Positions 1 to 7,641 of a stretch of DNA of 64,000 nucleotides are shown piece by piece (position 1 is the first letter of the stretch; every line of letters starts with the position of its first letter). Source of the stretch: JBCBSZ01 sp039185015 (GTDB lineage: Bacteria; Actinomycetota; Acidimicrobiia; Acidimicrobiales; Poriferisodalaceae); the NCBI GenBank assembly GCA_039185015.1, contig JBCDAU010000029.1, positions 1-64,000 on the forward strand, read 5' to 3'. The translations under genes and the position numbers were made by a program. The notes below the pieces were generated by a model. That model did no database searches. It was not told where the DNA came from and saw only the letters and a program-made list of their open reading frames with translations.

Positions 1-1
1 C

Positions 2-79
2 CGGTCGCTGCGGGCCGGTGATGCGGCTCGCATCCTCGACGCGGTGTGGGCGGGCATCGCCGTCGGTCCGAGCGCCTGA
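2..79 (+). CDS. C-terminal end of an upstream gene (partial)
   Basis: An open frame enters from the left edge and stops at TGA 77-79, giving 25 residues that end in ...WAGIAVGPSA. Only this tail is visible, so no family can be named. The SDR gene starts 73 nt later on the same strand with its own ribosome-binding site, so the two could be cotranscribed. The frame could also be chance. Confidence 0.4.
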   Translation, partial: RSLRAGDAARILDAVWAGIAVGPSA

Positions 80-152
80 CGGCCACCTCGATGGAGGCCG
101 AGCCTGCCGCCTAGGGTCGCCGGGAGCGTTCCACGGCGCGGCAGGAGGGGAC

Positions 153-965
153 ATGAGCTACGACGGTCAGACCTGGTGGATCACCGGAGCCTCGAGCGGG
201 ATCGGTGCCGCGCTCGCCCGTGCGCTCGGAACGCGGGGGTCGAAGGTCGTGCTGTCGGGCCGGGACGAGGCTCGGCTCGCCGAGGTCGCCGAGGGGTTGT
301 CGACGGACACGCTGACCCTCCCGTTCGACGTGCGCGACCACGACGCGATGCTCGCTGCCACCGAGCGGGCGATCGAGTGGTCCGGGGGCATCGACGGCTT
401 CGTCGCCAACGCCGGCGTCTCGCAACGCAGTCGGGCGACCCAGACCGACATCTCCGTCTACCGCGACATCATCGACATCGACCTCGTCTCCCAGATCGCC
501 GCCACCCAGGCGCTACTGCCGCACCTGACCGAGCGAGACTCGGGCCGGCTGGTCTACATCTCCTCGATCGCCGGCAAGCTCGGGATCCCGATGCGGACCG
601 CCTACTCGGCGGCCAAGTTCGGGCTCGCGGGCTACGCCGATGCGCTGCGGGCCGAGCTCTCTCAGGGCGGCGTCCAGGTACACGTGATCTACCCGGGCTC
701 GATCGCCACCGGCGTGAGCCGGAACGCGCTCACCGGTGACGGCAGCGCTCGCGGCCGCAGCGACGACATCATCGACAACGGCCTCGACCCCGACGAGTCG
801 GCCGCCACGATGCTCGACGAGATCGCCGCCGGTCAGCGGGAGATCATCATCGCCGGCGGCGCCGAGCTGCAGATGGGCGAGGCCCGCCGAACCCCGGATG
901 CTCTGCTCGATCAGGTCGCGGCCATGGTCGGCGCCGGCTACATGGAGCGCATGGAGGCCGAGTGA
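153..965 (+). CDS. SDR family NAD(P)-dependent oxidoreductase
   Basis: A 270-residue classical short-chain dehydrogenase/reductase. The Rossmann cofactor motif TGASSGIG lies at residues 11-18, the NAG motif at about 86-88, the catalytic serine near 138 in VYISSIAGK, and the YxxxK pair at Tyr151/Lys155 (YSAAK). Length and motif spacing fit the classical family, and the substrate cannot be told. ATG 153 is chosen over upstream starts because AGGAGGGG (143-150) precedes it and the fold begins at once. The C-terminal part keeps the family's PGSIATG stretch. It converges on the MarR gene 10 nt downstream. A cytoplasmic oxidoreductase acting on an alcohol or ketone is the likely role. Confidence 0.9.
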   Translation: MSYDGQTWWITGASSGIGAALARALGTRGSKVVLSGRDEARLAEVAEGLSTDTLTLPFDVRDHDAMLAATERAIEWSGGIDGFVANAGVSQRSRATQTDISVYRDIIDIDLVSQIAATQALLPHLTERDSGRLVYISSIAGKLGIPMRTAYSAAKFGLAGYADALRAELSQGGVQVHVIYPGSIATGVSRNALTGDGSARGRSDDIIDNGLDPDESAATMLDEIAAGQREIIIAGGAELQMGEARRTPDALLDQVAAMVGAGYMERMEAE

Positions 966-974
966 GCGCCCTGC

Positions 975-1499
975 TCACTCCTCGGGCTCGGCGTTGACGA
1001 TCTCGATGATCTCGGACACCTCCGAGAGGAAGCGCACACCCTCGATCGAGCTCTGCTCGGTGAGGTGATCGACCATCGTCTCGATGAAGGCCGTGCCCGC
1101 CTCGATGATCGCGTCGATCTCGGTGTGGCCGGCCCGGGTGAGGCGCACTCGCTTCTCCCGGCCCGAGTCCGGGTCCTCGAAGATCTCGATCAGCTCGTGA
1201 GGGGGCTGTGCGAGTGACCGCAGCGTCTTCGACACCGCAGAGTTCTGGAGCTCGAACCAGGACGTGAGCCGCCGCTCGATGGCCTTGCGGCGCAGCTCAC
1301 CGGTGTCGGGCGCCTCGGTCCGCAGGAGCCACATGACCGCCACCTGGTGGCGGCTGAGCTTGCCGCGTCGCATGGCGTCCTCGATGCCGATCCCGATCCG
1401 GTAGTGGACCGGATAGAAGAGGTCGAGGAACTCGCGGGCGTACTTCTCGCGCCGTTGCGGATCGTGCCGCAGCAGCGCGTCGTCGTCCGGCTCCGTCAC
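975..1499 (-). CDS. MarR family transcriptional regulator
   Basis: A 174-residue winged-helix regulator. A long N-terminal helix is followed by the helix-turn-helix around QNSAVSKTLRSL and a wing with DPDSGREKRVRLT, the MarR signature region. GTG 1499 is preferred to the upstream in-frame start at 1574, because the longer form would run through the divergent promoter. The codon lies 7 nt after a TAGCCT -10 box, which fits leaderless translation. It is divergent from the P450 gene, and two tandem palindromes in the shared region are the probable operators. It likely represses the P450 and itself in response to a small lipophilic or aromatic ligand, which is inference. Confidence 0.85.
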   Translation of the reverse strand: MTEPDDDALLRHDPQRREKYAREFLDLFYPVHYRIGIGIEDAMRRGKLSRHQVAVMWLLRTEAPDTGELRRKAIERRLTSWFELQNSAVSKTLRSLAQPPHELIEIFEDPDSGREKRVRLTRAGHTEIDAIIEAGTAFIETMVDHLTEQSSIEGVRFLSEVSEIIEIVNAEPEE

Positions 1500-1506
1500 C
1501 GACGAG

Positions 1507-1512
1507 AGGCTA
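1507..1512 (-). promoter_or_regulatory. -10 box of the MarR gene (leaderless type)
   Basis: On the minus strand TAGCCT lies 7 nt before GTG 1499, and no Shine-Dalgarno stands between them. The same hexamer and spacing recur before the second MarR gene (start 26407). Confidence 0.45.
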
Positions 1513-1551
1513 GTTCGACCCCCTGATCTCACCCGCCAACACGGTTCACGC

Positions 1552-1589
1552 TTGACAAGATGTCGAGACGACATAATGTCGCGACGACA
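1552..1589 (+). promoter_or_regulatory. P450 promoter with two tandem palindromic operators
   Basis: TTGACA (1552-1557) and TAATGT (1574-1579) are separated by 16 nt, a good sigma-70-type promoter for the P450 gene. Two copies of TGTCG-N3-CGACA, at 1561-1573 and 1577-1589, repeat at a 16-nt period. The first fills the spacer and the second overlaps the -10 box. The arrangement suits repression by a dimeric regulator, most simply the divergent MarR protein. Confidence 0.65.
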
Positions 1590-1612
1590 GTGATGTGGGG
1601 ACGGAGGGGAAC

Positions 1613-3298
1613 ATGGGGGACTCGTCGAGTCGCGTCCGGGTGGAGGATCTGACCGCTCCGGAGGTCATCGCCGACCCGTATCCGGCGTACGCCGCGCTGC
1701 GGGACTCGTCCCCACACCTCGGGTTGGTCGACTACCCGCCGGGGACGATCCCGGGGCAGGACCCGCCGGTGACGGCATGGGCGCTGCTGCGCTACGCCGA
1801 TGTGGACCAGGCGGTCAGAGACCACGCGACGTTCTCGTCGAAGGACCCACGCCAGGAGGCCTCCGAGGCGCCGACCCTCATGCTCGTCAACCACGACGAG
1901 CCGGAGCACGGACCGCTCCGGCGCCTCTTCTCCGCCGCCTTCACCAAGCGGAGGGTCGAGCTGCTCCGGCCGTGGTTGACCGAGCACCTCGGTCCCATCG
2001 TCGACCAGCTCGGGGAAGCCGAGGAGATCGAGTTGATCGAGGCGGTCGCCGCCCGCGTCCCCGCCCTCGTGATGACCCGGCTCCTCGGCTTCCCGCCCGA
2101 GGATGCAGCGCTGCTCGAGCGGTGGGCGCCGGCCTTCATGCTCTCGGCCGACCTCACGCCGGAGGAGCGCAACGCCTCGAACGCCGAGATGGCCGAGTAC
2201 GTGGTCGGCCACGTCGGCCGGTGCGCGACCGGGGCCGGGCCGGACTGGGACAACCTGACGACGGCGATGCTCGCCGCCGAGGTCGAGGGCCGTCGCCTCG
2301 CCCCGGAGGAGGTGGTGCTCTTCTGCATCACGCTGCTGGTCGCCGGCGCCGAGACCACCACCGGCCTGATCGGCAACGTCGTGTACGAGGTGGCGACCCG
2401 TGAGCCGCTGCGCCGCGCGCTCGTCGCCGACCGGTCCCTCATCGAGCCGACGATCGAGGAGACCCTCCGTCTGACCGGCCCGCCGCAGCGGCTGTTCCGC
2501 GTCGCGACCCGCGACGTCGAGCTCGGGGGATTGACGATCGGCGCCGGCGACTGGGTCGCGCTCTTCTTCGCCGCCGCCAACCGCGACCCCGAGGTCTTCG
2601 ACGAGCCCGACACCTTCCGGTTGGGCCGGCCGAACGTCGGCCAGCACCTCACCTTCGGTCGGGGCAACCACTTCTGCCTCGGCGCACAGCTCGCCCGGCT
2701 CGAGACCGCCGCCACGCTCGACGCCCTGCTCGATCGGGCACCGGACCTCCGGCTGGGATCGACACCGCCCCGCAAGCAGTCCGTGAACCTGCTCAACCAC
2801 TCCTTCGCCTCGCTGCCGGTCCACCTGGGTGGGCAGCGATCGGCGACCTCACCGAACCGCGACCCAGCCATCGGAGGAACCGCCATGCCCGACACGCCCA
2901 ACATCGCCCTGACCCGTGAGATGTACCGAGCGGTGCCCGCCGGCGACGCCGAGACCGTCTTCGCCGGCATGCACTCCGAGGTCGAGATCACGTACTACGG
3001 CAACGACGTGATCCCGTACGCCGGCACCTACAACGGTCCGGAGGGGGTCGCCGCGTTCCTCGGTGCCGTCGCCGAGTCCGTCGAGGTGATCGCCATGGAG
3101 CCGGAGCTGTTCATCGAGGACGGTGAGCACCTCGCCGTCTTCGGCCACTTGAAGTTCCGGACGACCGGTGGCACGGACTTCGAGTCCGACTTCGCCCACA
3201 TCGTCGAGATCCGTGACGGCAAGTGGTACCGGTTCCGCGACTTCGCCAACTCTGCGCTGGTCGCCGACGTCTTCAACGCCGAGGCACCGGTCGGCTGA
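1613..3298 (+). CDS. Cytochrome P450 fused to an NTF2/SnoaL-like domain
   Basis: A 561-residue protein. Residues 1 to about 415 are a bacterial class I P450: the I-helix AGAETT at 244-249 (oxygen activation), ExxR at Glu283-Arg286, and the heme loop FGRGNHFCLG with the thiolate Cys355. From Met425 onward the chain is a 137-residue NTF2/SnoaL-like cone (the FAHIVEIRDGKWYRFRDF region). The linker reads like intergenic DNA, and GGAGGA (2873-2878) sits 6 nt before ATG 2885, so the second domain may also be made alone. The P450 family normally ends near 'LPVHL'; a CAG shortly after could be a former TAG stop. ATG 1613 follows GGAGGGGA. A monooxygenase needing separate redox partners is expected, and none is encoded nearby. 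Confidence 0.85.
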   Translation: MGDSSSRVRVEDLTAPEVIADPYPAYAALRDSSPHLGLVDYPPGTIPGQDPPVTAWALLRYADVDQAVRDHATFSSKDPRQEASEAPTLMLVNHDEPEHGPLRRLFSAAFTKRRVELLRPWLTEHLGPIVDQLGEAEEIELIEAVAARVPALVMTRLLGFPPEDAALLERWAPAFMLSADLTPEERNASNAEMAEYVVGHVGRCATGAGPDWDNLTTAMLAAEVEGRRLAPEEVVLFCITLLVAGAETTTGLIGNVVYEVATREPLRRALVADRSLIEPTIEETLRLTGPPQRLFRVATRDVELGGLTIGAGDWVALFFAAANRDPEVFDEPDTFRLGRPNVGQHLTFGRGNHFCLGAQLARLETAATLDALLDRAPDLRLGSTPPRKQSVNLLNHSFASLPVHLGGQRSATSPNRDPAIGGTAMPDTPNIALTREMYRAVPAGDAETVFAGMHSEVEITYYGNDVIPYAGTYNGPEGVAAFLGAVAESVEVIAMEPELFIEDGEHLAVFGHLKFRTTGGTDFESDFAHIVEIRDGKWYRFRDFANSALVADVFNAEAPVG

Positions 3299-3307
3299 GA
3301 TGCGGGC

Positions 3308-3763
3308 TCAGGCGGCGACGGCTGCAGCGTCGAACGGCCAGCTCGCGCTCAGCGACCCGCCGGGCTGGACGGCGCTCCACGCCGCCTCCAGCTCGTCGAA
3401 CGCAGATCCGACCGGCGTCGGCTCGTCGCGTGCCCACAGCGTCTGGTGTCGATGCGCCAGTCGGTCGGCGTCGGCGAGCTGGGCACGGTGCTCGGCCACG
3501 ATCGCCCGGCCGGTCCGGGTGGGCCGCTGATCGGTGCCGTGGTCGAACGTGGCGCCCTTGGCGAGGAGACCCCAGAAGCCGTGGTCGAGCCCGAAGTGCG
3601 CCTCGACGGCGAGATGGGCGAGATCGCCGGGGATCCGACCGCGCCCGATCGGCGTGTAGCCGCCCGAGACGCGGCTGCCGGTGCGTCGGACGGCCGTCCA
3701 CGACGAGAAGTCCGGCCGGTCGGCGATCCGGTGGAACGTGATGCTCAGGTCGGGCCGACGCAT
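3308..3763 (-). CDS. Hypothetical protein, 151 aa
   Basis: I do not recognise a named family. The protein begins MRRPDLSITFHRI and has a central segment rich in Ala, His and Gly (DLAHLAVEAHFGLDHGFWG) followed by a charged helix. There is no signal peptide or membrane segment. The start at 3763 is the first ATG after clearly non-coding sequence; the frame stays open further upstream, but that stretch has poor composition. The conserved-looking His/Asp/Gly pattern suggests a folded cytoplasmic domain. It ends 9 nt from the P450 stop on the opposite strand. Confidence 0.6.
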   Translation of the reverse strand: MRRPDLSITFHRIADRPDFSSWTAVRRTGSRVSGGYTPIGRGRIPGDLAHLAVEAHFGLDHGFWGLLAKGATFDHGTDQRPTRTGRAIVAEHRAQLADADRLAHRHQTLWARDEPTPVGSAFDELEAAWSAVQPGGSLSASWPFDAAAVAA

Positions 3764-3896
3764 GGATCCAGCGTGGCTGATCGTCGGCTCGACCGAGTGG
3801 TCATTTCTTCGATGTCGCTGTCCATCTCGGGGTCCGCCGTTCGTCGTGGTGGTGATGGGGCGGCATGGAGCAGCCCGGCGAGCAAGGGACACCGTC

Positions 3897-4211
3897 ATGA
3901 ACAACTACCTCCTCACCTTCCACGGTCCGATGGAGCCGATGTCCGAGGATCCGGCAGAGATCGAGGCGTTGAAGCAGGAGTGGGGCATCTGGTTCGCCGA
4001 GATCGGCGATGCGGTCGTCGACGGCGGGGCGCCGGTCGAGGTCGCGGCGTCGATCGATCCGTCGGGTGCGGAGATCGAGAACCCGGCGTCGATCTCCGGC
4101 TACACGATCATCCGCGCCGAGCACCTGGCGGCGGCGGTCGAGATGGCCCGTGGTTGCCCGGTCCTCCGCGAGGGCCACTCGATCCAGGTCTCCGAGGGCA
4201 TCGACATCTGA
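3897..4211 (+). CDS. YCII-like (DGPF) small protein
   Basis: A 104-residue protein resembling the YCII/DGPF ferredoxin-like fold: an N-terminal strand (YLLTFHGP), a helix with KQEWGIWFAEIGDAVVDGG, and a C-terminal segment listing 'MARGCPVL.EG.SIQV', typical of the family. YCII members often sit beside sigma factors or regulators, and their biochemical role is largely unknown. AAGGGA (3884-3889) lies 7 nt before ATG 3897. It converges on the TetR gene 19 nt downstream. Confidence 0.7.
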   Translation: MNNYLLTFHGPMEPMSEDPAEIEALKQEWGIWFAEIGDAVVDGGAPVEVAASIDPSGAEIENPASISGYTIIRAEHLAAAVEMARGCPVLREGHSIQVSEGIDI

Positions 4212-4230
4212 TGTGGGCGGTTCGTCCGGC

Positions 4231-4788
4231 TCAGAGCGTGAACAGTCGATCGGCCAGGAGGTTGAGCGCCTCGACCCCGAACTCCTCGTCGCCGCCGAGC
4301 GCGACGTCGAGCTGAACACCCCGGCTCGCGTCGATGAAGGTCCGAGCCCGGAGTCGGGCGACGTCGGGCGGGAAGTCGGCGCTCTCGAGGAGGCTGGCGA
4401 TGCGCTCGACCCAGTCCTCGATGGTCGCCGTCCAGAGGTCGAGGTAGGCGCCCTGATGGCGGAAGGCCATCGCGCCGACCTGGATCATGAACCGGACGAC
4501 CGGGCGGTGCCCGGACGACACGAGCTCGTCGAGCTGCCACGGGGTCGATGAGTCCAACCAGCCCGATGCGTGGCGCTCGTGCAGCCGATCGAACGCGAGG
4601 CGGATCACCTCGTCGCGGGAGCCGAAGCGATGGATGAGCATCCGAGCGCTGACGCCGATCCGCTCGCCTCCTTCACGCAAGCTCCACTCGAGCGGACCGT
4701 GGGCGAGCAGGTCGTCCACCACGGCGTCGAGGATCTCCTCGTCGCTCGGCAGTGATCCCCGCCGCCCCGGCGTCCGCGCCCCGACCAC
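4231..4788 (-). CDS. TetR family transcriptional regulator
   Basis: A 185-residue regulator. The N-terminal helix-turn-helix lies at about residues 15-60 (SDEEILDAVVDDLL ... GVSARMLIHRFGSRDEVI), matching the TetR pattern in which a Phe/Gly follows the recognition helix. The C-terminal two thirds is the helical ligand-binding and dimerisation domain. GTG 4788 is the start, with no strong Shine-Dalgarno before it. The target and ligand are unknown. The gene lies between the YCII-like gene and the terminator of the siderophore-binding protein, so it is probably monocistronic. Confidence 0.85.
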   Translation of the reverse strand: MVGARTPGRRGSLPSDEEILDAVVDDLLAHGPLEWSLREGGERIGVSARMLIHRFGSRDEVIRLAFDRLHERHASGWLDSSTPWQLDELVSSGHRPVVRFMIQVGAMAFRHQGAYLDLWTATIEDWVERIASLLESADFPPDVARLRARTFIDASRGVQLDVALGGDEEFGVEALNLLADRLFTL

Positions 4789-4804
4789 GCGAGAACGGTG
4801 GCAG

Positions 4805-4846
4805 ACACCGGGGTCTGCGATCCACTGGGACCGCGGACCCCGGTGT
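4805..4846 (-). terminator. Hairpin terminator after the siderophore-binding protein gene
   Basis: An inverted repeat with 19-nt arms (17 of 19 paired) and an ACTG loop at 4824-4827. It lies 24 nt past the stop of the binding-protein gene (minus strand) and 17 nt ahead of the TetR start. There is no U-tract, which is usual for high-GC actinobacteria. Confidence 0.6.
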
Positions 4847-4869
4847 GGAGGGTCCGATGGTGGGGTGGC

Positions 4870-6045
4870 TCAGCTACCGGGGTTGAGCGGGTTGGGGGAG
4901 ACCTCAGCCGGGTCGACCCCGGCGAGGTTGACGAACAGGTCATCGAGGATGGCGTGGGCGGCGTGGAAGCCCCAGCCGACCCAGTGGCCGTCGACCCGGG
5001 TGAAGTTGTCGTTCTGGATCGCCTCGAGCGTGCCGAACAGCGGACTGTCGACGATCTCGTCGAACGCAGCGTCGGCCTGTGCGTCTTGTTCGGCGTCGGG
5101 GGTCTGGCTCCAGAAGAAGATGTGGTCGGCGTCGATCAGCTCGATCTGCTCGATGGAGATGAACGCCCCGATGTCGCCCTCGTAGATCTCGATCGCCTCT
5201 TCTGAGGACAGGGCTTGGGACTCGGGCCGGCCGAGGCCGACGTCGGCGAGGACGGCGGACGGGTACGACGCGACCATGTTCATCATGACCTCACCGGGGT
5301 CGGTCAGGACTCGCACGACCGAGACCTCGATGGCGGAAGGATCTCCGAGGGCCTCCTGGAGGTCGGCGACACGGGCCTCGTACTCGGCGAAACGTTCGGC
5401 GACGACGTCTTGGCGGTTGAGGAGCTCGCCGGAGAACTCCATCCCTTCCTTCCACTGGCCGGAGCCACCGGACTGGAAGAAGACCGTCGGAGCGATCGCC
5501 TCCAGCTCGGCGCCGATGTCGCCTCGCATGAACTCGCCGGAGATGATCAGGTCCGGCTCGGCCAACGCGACCGCCTCGAGGTTCACCGGGTTGAAGCCCA
5601 GATCAGCGATGCCGTCGAGCGCAGGGGCGAGGTACGGGAAGTTGGTGCCCATGATCCCGGTGGCCCAGGACTGCGTTCCGACCGGGGCGTCACCAGTGGC
5701 GACCAGCACCTCGAGCGCGTCGGTGCTCAGGTCGACGACGCGCTCGGGGGTCTCAGGGATGCACAGCGGTCCGTTGGTCATGAACGGATGGTCGAAGCTG
5801 CGCAGGCCGGTCTCGCAGGCGGCTGCGTCGGCGTCGTCCATCGGCTCCTCGGCCTCCGTCGTGGCTGGGGCCTCGGTGGTCTCGGGAGCCGCTTCCGCGG
5901 TCGTTGTCGTGGAGTCGGCGGTCGTCGGTGTCGTGGACTCCGACGATGAGTCGTCGGAGTCGCCGCACGCCGCGGCGACGAGCGCCAAGGCGAGGAAGAC
6001 GCCGAGCAAGCGGACGACGGAGCGCGGGACAACAGGGTGGTGCAC
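4870..6045 (-). CDS. Iron-siderophore ABC transporter substrate-binding lipoprotein
   Basis: A 391-residue secreted lipoprotein. The signal peptide ends in the lipobox LVAAAC (about residues 22-27), followed by a Ser/Thr/Glu-rich linker to about 70. The FecB/periplasmic-binding-protein type III fold comes next, with the usual blocks ERVVDLSTDALEVLVATG, LGFNPVNLEAVALAEPDLII and a C-terminal NDN motif before the tryptophan-rich end. It should capture a ferric siderophore or heme-like ligand outside the membrane. GTG 6045 is chosen because GGAGGA (6051-6056) sits 5 nt upstream; a longer in-frame start at 6075 has no such site. No permease or ATPase is adjacent, so it is an orphan binding protein. 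Confidence 0.85.
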   Translation of the reverse strand: MHHPVVPRSVVRLLGVFLALALVAAACGDSDDSSSESTTPTTADSTTTTAEAAPETTEAPATTEAEEPMDDADAAACETGLRSFDHPFMTNGPLCIPETPERVVDLSTDALEVLVATGDAPVGTQSWATGIMGTNFPYLAPALDGIADLGFNPVNLEAVALAEPDLIISGEFMRGDIGAELEAIAPTVFFQSGGSGQWKEGMEFSGELLNRQDVVAERFAEYEARVADLQEALGDPSAIEVSVVRVLTDPGEVMMNMVASYPSAVLADVGLGRPESQALSSEEAIEIYEGDIGAFISIEQIELIDADHIFFWSQTPDAEQDAQADAAFDEIVDSPLFGTLEAIQNDNFTRVDGHWVGWGFHAAHAILDDLFVNLAGVDPAEVSPNPLNPGS

Positions 6046-6104
6046 GGTGTTCCTCCGGGGGGCGGGGAGCACCATCAGGTGCTCCAGAGGTCAGGTGTCA
6101 GGGC

Positions 6105-6134
6105 ACCCTAAGCGCGATGTAACGATGGTTACAA
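6105..6134 (-). promoter_or_regulatory. Promoter and palindrome of the siderophore-binding gene
   Basis: On the minus strand TTGTAA (6134-6129) and TAGGGT (6110-6105) are 18 nt apart. The perfect palindrome TGTAAC-GATG-GTTACA (6118-6133) covers the -35 box. TTAGGGTGCCCTGA covers the -10 region and faintly recalls a DtxR/IdeR half-site pair. Iron control is plausible but not shown. Confidence 0.45.
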
Positions 6135-6155
6135 GACCTCGCGTCGAGCGAGCGC

Positions 6156-7559
6156 TCACCGCTCCGGGTCGACCTCGTGGCCGTGGTCGTGGTGGGCATC
6201 GCGGAGGTGAGGATGGGCGTGCCGGTCGCGCTCGTGACCGTGGCCGTGTCGATGGCCCTCGGTCGAAGCCCCGTCCTCGTCGGCCTCGTGGTCGTGGTCG
6301 TGGTGGGCGTCGTCGTGCACGTGATGGTGGTCGTGATCGATCTCGACGTGGTCGTGCTCGTGCCCGTGATCCAGCGCGGGTGGGAAGGGACGCACTGCAC
6401 GAGCGAGCACGGCGACGAGCAGCCACGTGCCGCCGGCGATCGCAGCGGCGAGCGTGAGGGTCGCACCGAGGTCGTCCTCGTCGACCAGTGAGAGCAGGAG
6501 CAGGACGCCGGCGTAGGACAGGCGGCCGGCGAAGCTGGCCATGGACAGGAACGTCGCTCGGTTCCGGGGTCCGACGAACCCGGCGACCAGCGGCGGGGCG
6601 AAGACCGACACCGCCGCTCCCGGCAATCGTCGGAGCGTGATCAGCGGCAGCAGCAGGGCGCTCGTGACCGAGGCCATCGCCGTCAGGATGGTCACGGGGA
6701 CCAGCGCGAGGGCGAGCAACGTGGGTGCCAGGCCGAAGCGACGAGCCATCGGCACGATGACGTGGAGGGCCAGGGCAGCCACCGAGGCGACGACCGCGGC
6801 GACGGCGCCGTTCAGCAGTGCGGCAGCGCCCGGGTCGTCGGGGTCCGCGTCGAGCACGGCCGTGAGGTAGGGCGCCGTCAGGTCGGCCGAGAGGTGCGCG
6901 CTGACGACCGTGACCGCCACGAAGGCGGTGATCCAGCCGAGCAACGGCGTCCTCAGATGGCCGAGCGTGACGGCGATCTGGCTGCGGTCGTCGTCTGCTG
7001 TGCCGGCCATGGCCTCCGGGTCGACCAGCCGGGTGGCGATGACCAGCTGCACCGCTGCAGCCGCCATCGCCGCGGCGAACGGCAGCCGGAGGTCGATCGT
7101 CCCCAGGGCGCCGCCGGCGAGCGCGCTGGCCGCCCCCGACCAGAGCAGCACGCGGCGGATCGCCGCCTCCCGATCGTGGTACTCCCCAGCCCGGCCGAGC
7201 GCTTCGAGGGTCTCGAGGTGGAAGGTCGTGTCGCTGCCGGACAGGAAGGCGTAGCCGGCGGCGAGGATCACCTGCGCTGCGGCGATGCCGGCGAAGCCCG
7301 GATCGGTCAGGAAGATGGCGTGGGCGACGAGCCAGGCGACGGCCACGATGCGCAGCGTCACCACCCGTCCGAACCGATCGCTCGCCCAGCCGGAGGGGAC
7401 CTCGAGCGCGACGACGGCGACGTAGTAGACGACCTGCGCCTGCAGCGCGGTCGACAGGCCGAAGCGGGAGATGAAGTAGAGGAAGGTGGTCGGTGCCCAG
7501 AACAGCGCCCCGGCGGCGATCTGGTGCCAGCGGAACCAGCGGAGGTTGCGCTCCATCAT
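6156..7559 (-). CDS. MFS transporter with histidine-rich C-terminal tail
   Basis: A 467-residue major facilitator with about 12 hydrophobic segments. Loop 2-3 carries the A-like motif GWASDRFGR. The last 72 residues hold 24 histidines mixed with Asp and Glu (for example DHDHHHVHDDAHHDHDHE), a probable cytoplasmic metal-binding tail. The flanking genes on both sides encode siderophore-binding lipoproteins, so export or import of a siderophore or a metal is likely, by context only. ATG 7559 (MERNLRWFR after a second Met) is taken as the start; a GTG 15 nt upstream is possible. The gene ends 110 nt before the binding-protein start on the same strand. Confidence 0.85.
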   Translation of the reverse strand: MMERNLRWFRWHQIAAGALFWAPTTFLYFISRFGLSTALQAQVVYYVAVVALEVPSGWASDRFGRVVTLRIVAVAWLVAHAIFLTDPGFAGIAAAQVILAAGYAFLSGSDTTFHLETLEALGRAGEYHDREAAIRRVLLWSGAASALAGGALGTIDLRLPFAAAMAAAAVQLVIATRLVDPEAMAGTADDDRSQIAVTLGHLRTPLLGWITAFVAVTVVSAHLSADLTAPYLTAVLDADPDDPGAAALLNGAVAAVVASVAALALHVIVPMARRFGLAPTLLALALVPVTILTAMASVTSALLLPLITLRRLPGAAVSVFAPPLVAGFVGPRNRATFLSMASFAGRLSYAGVLLLLSLVDEDDLGATLTLAAAIAGGTWLLVAVLARAVRPFPPALDHGHEHDHVEIDHDHHHVHDDAHHDHDHEADEDGASTEGHRHGHGHERDRHAHPHLRDAHHDHGHEVDPER

Positions 7560-7629
7560 CGACCACGTTCCCACACGACGTGCCCGTTCGGTGTCGCTCG
7601 GGCGTCAGGCTCTGTGTTGCTGCCACGAC

Positions 7630-7635
7630 TACCTT
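7630..7635 (+). promoter_or_regulatory. -10 box of the second siderophore-binding gene (leaderless)
   Basis: TACCTT is followed after 6 nt by GTG 7642, with no Shine-Dalgarno. The spacing implies transcription starting at the start codon. Confidence 0.45.
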
Positions 7636-7641
7636 CCTGGC

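Noticed and set aside
1529..2824. A 431-residue open frame on the minus strand opposite the P450
   Set aside because: Antisense to a well-supported P450; composition is Arg/Gly/Asp-rich and has no motif. High GC makes such frames common.
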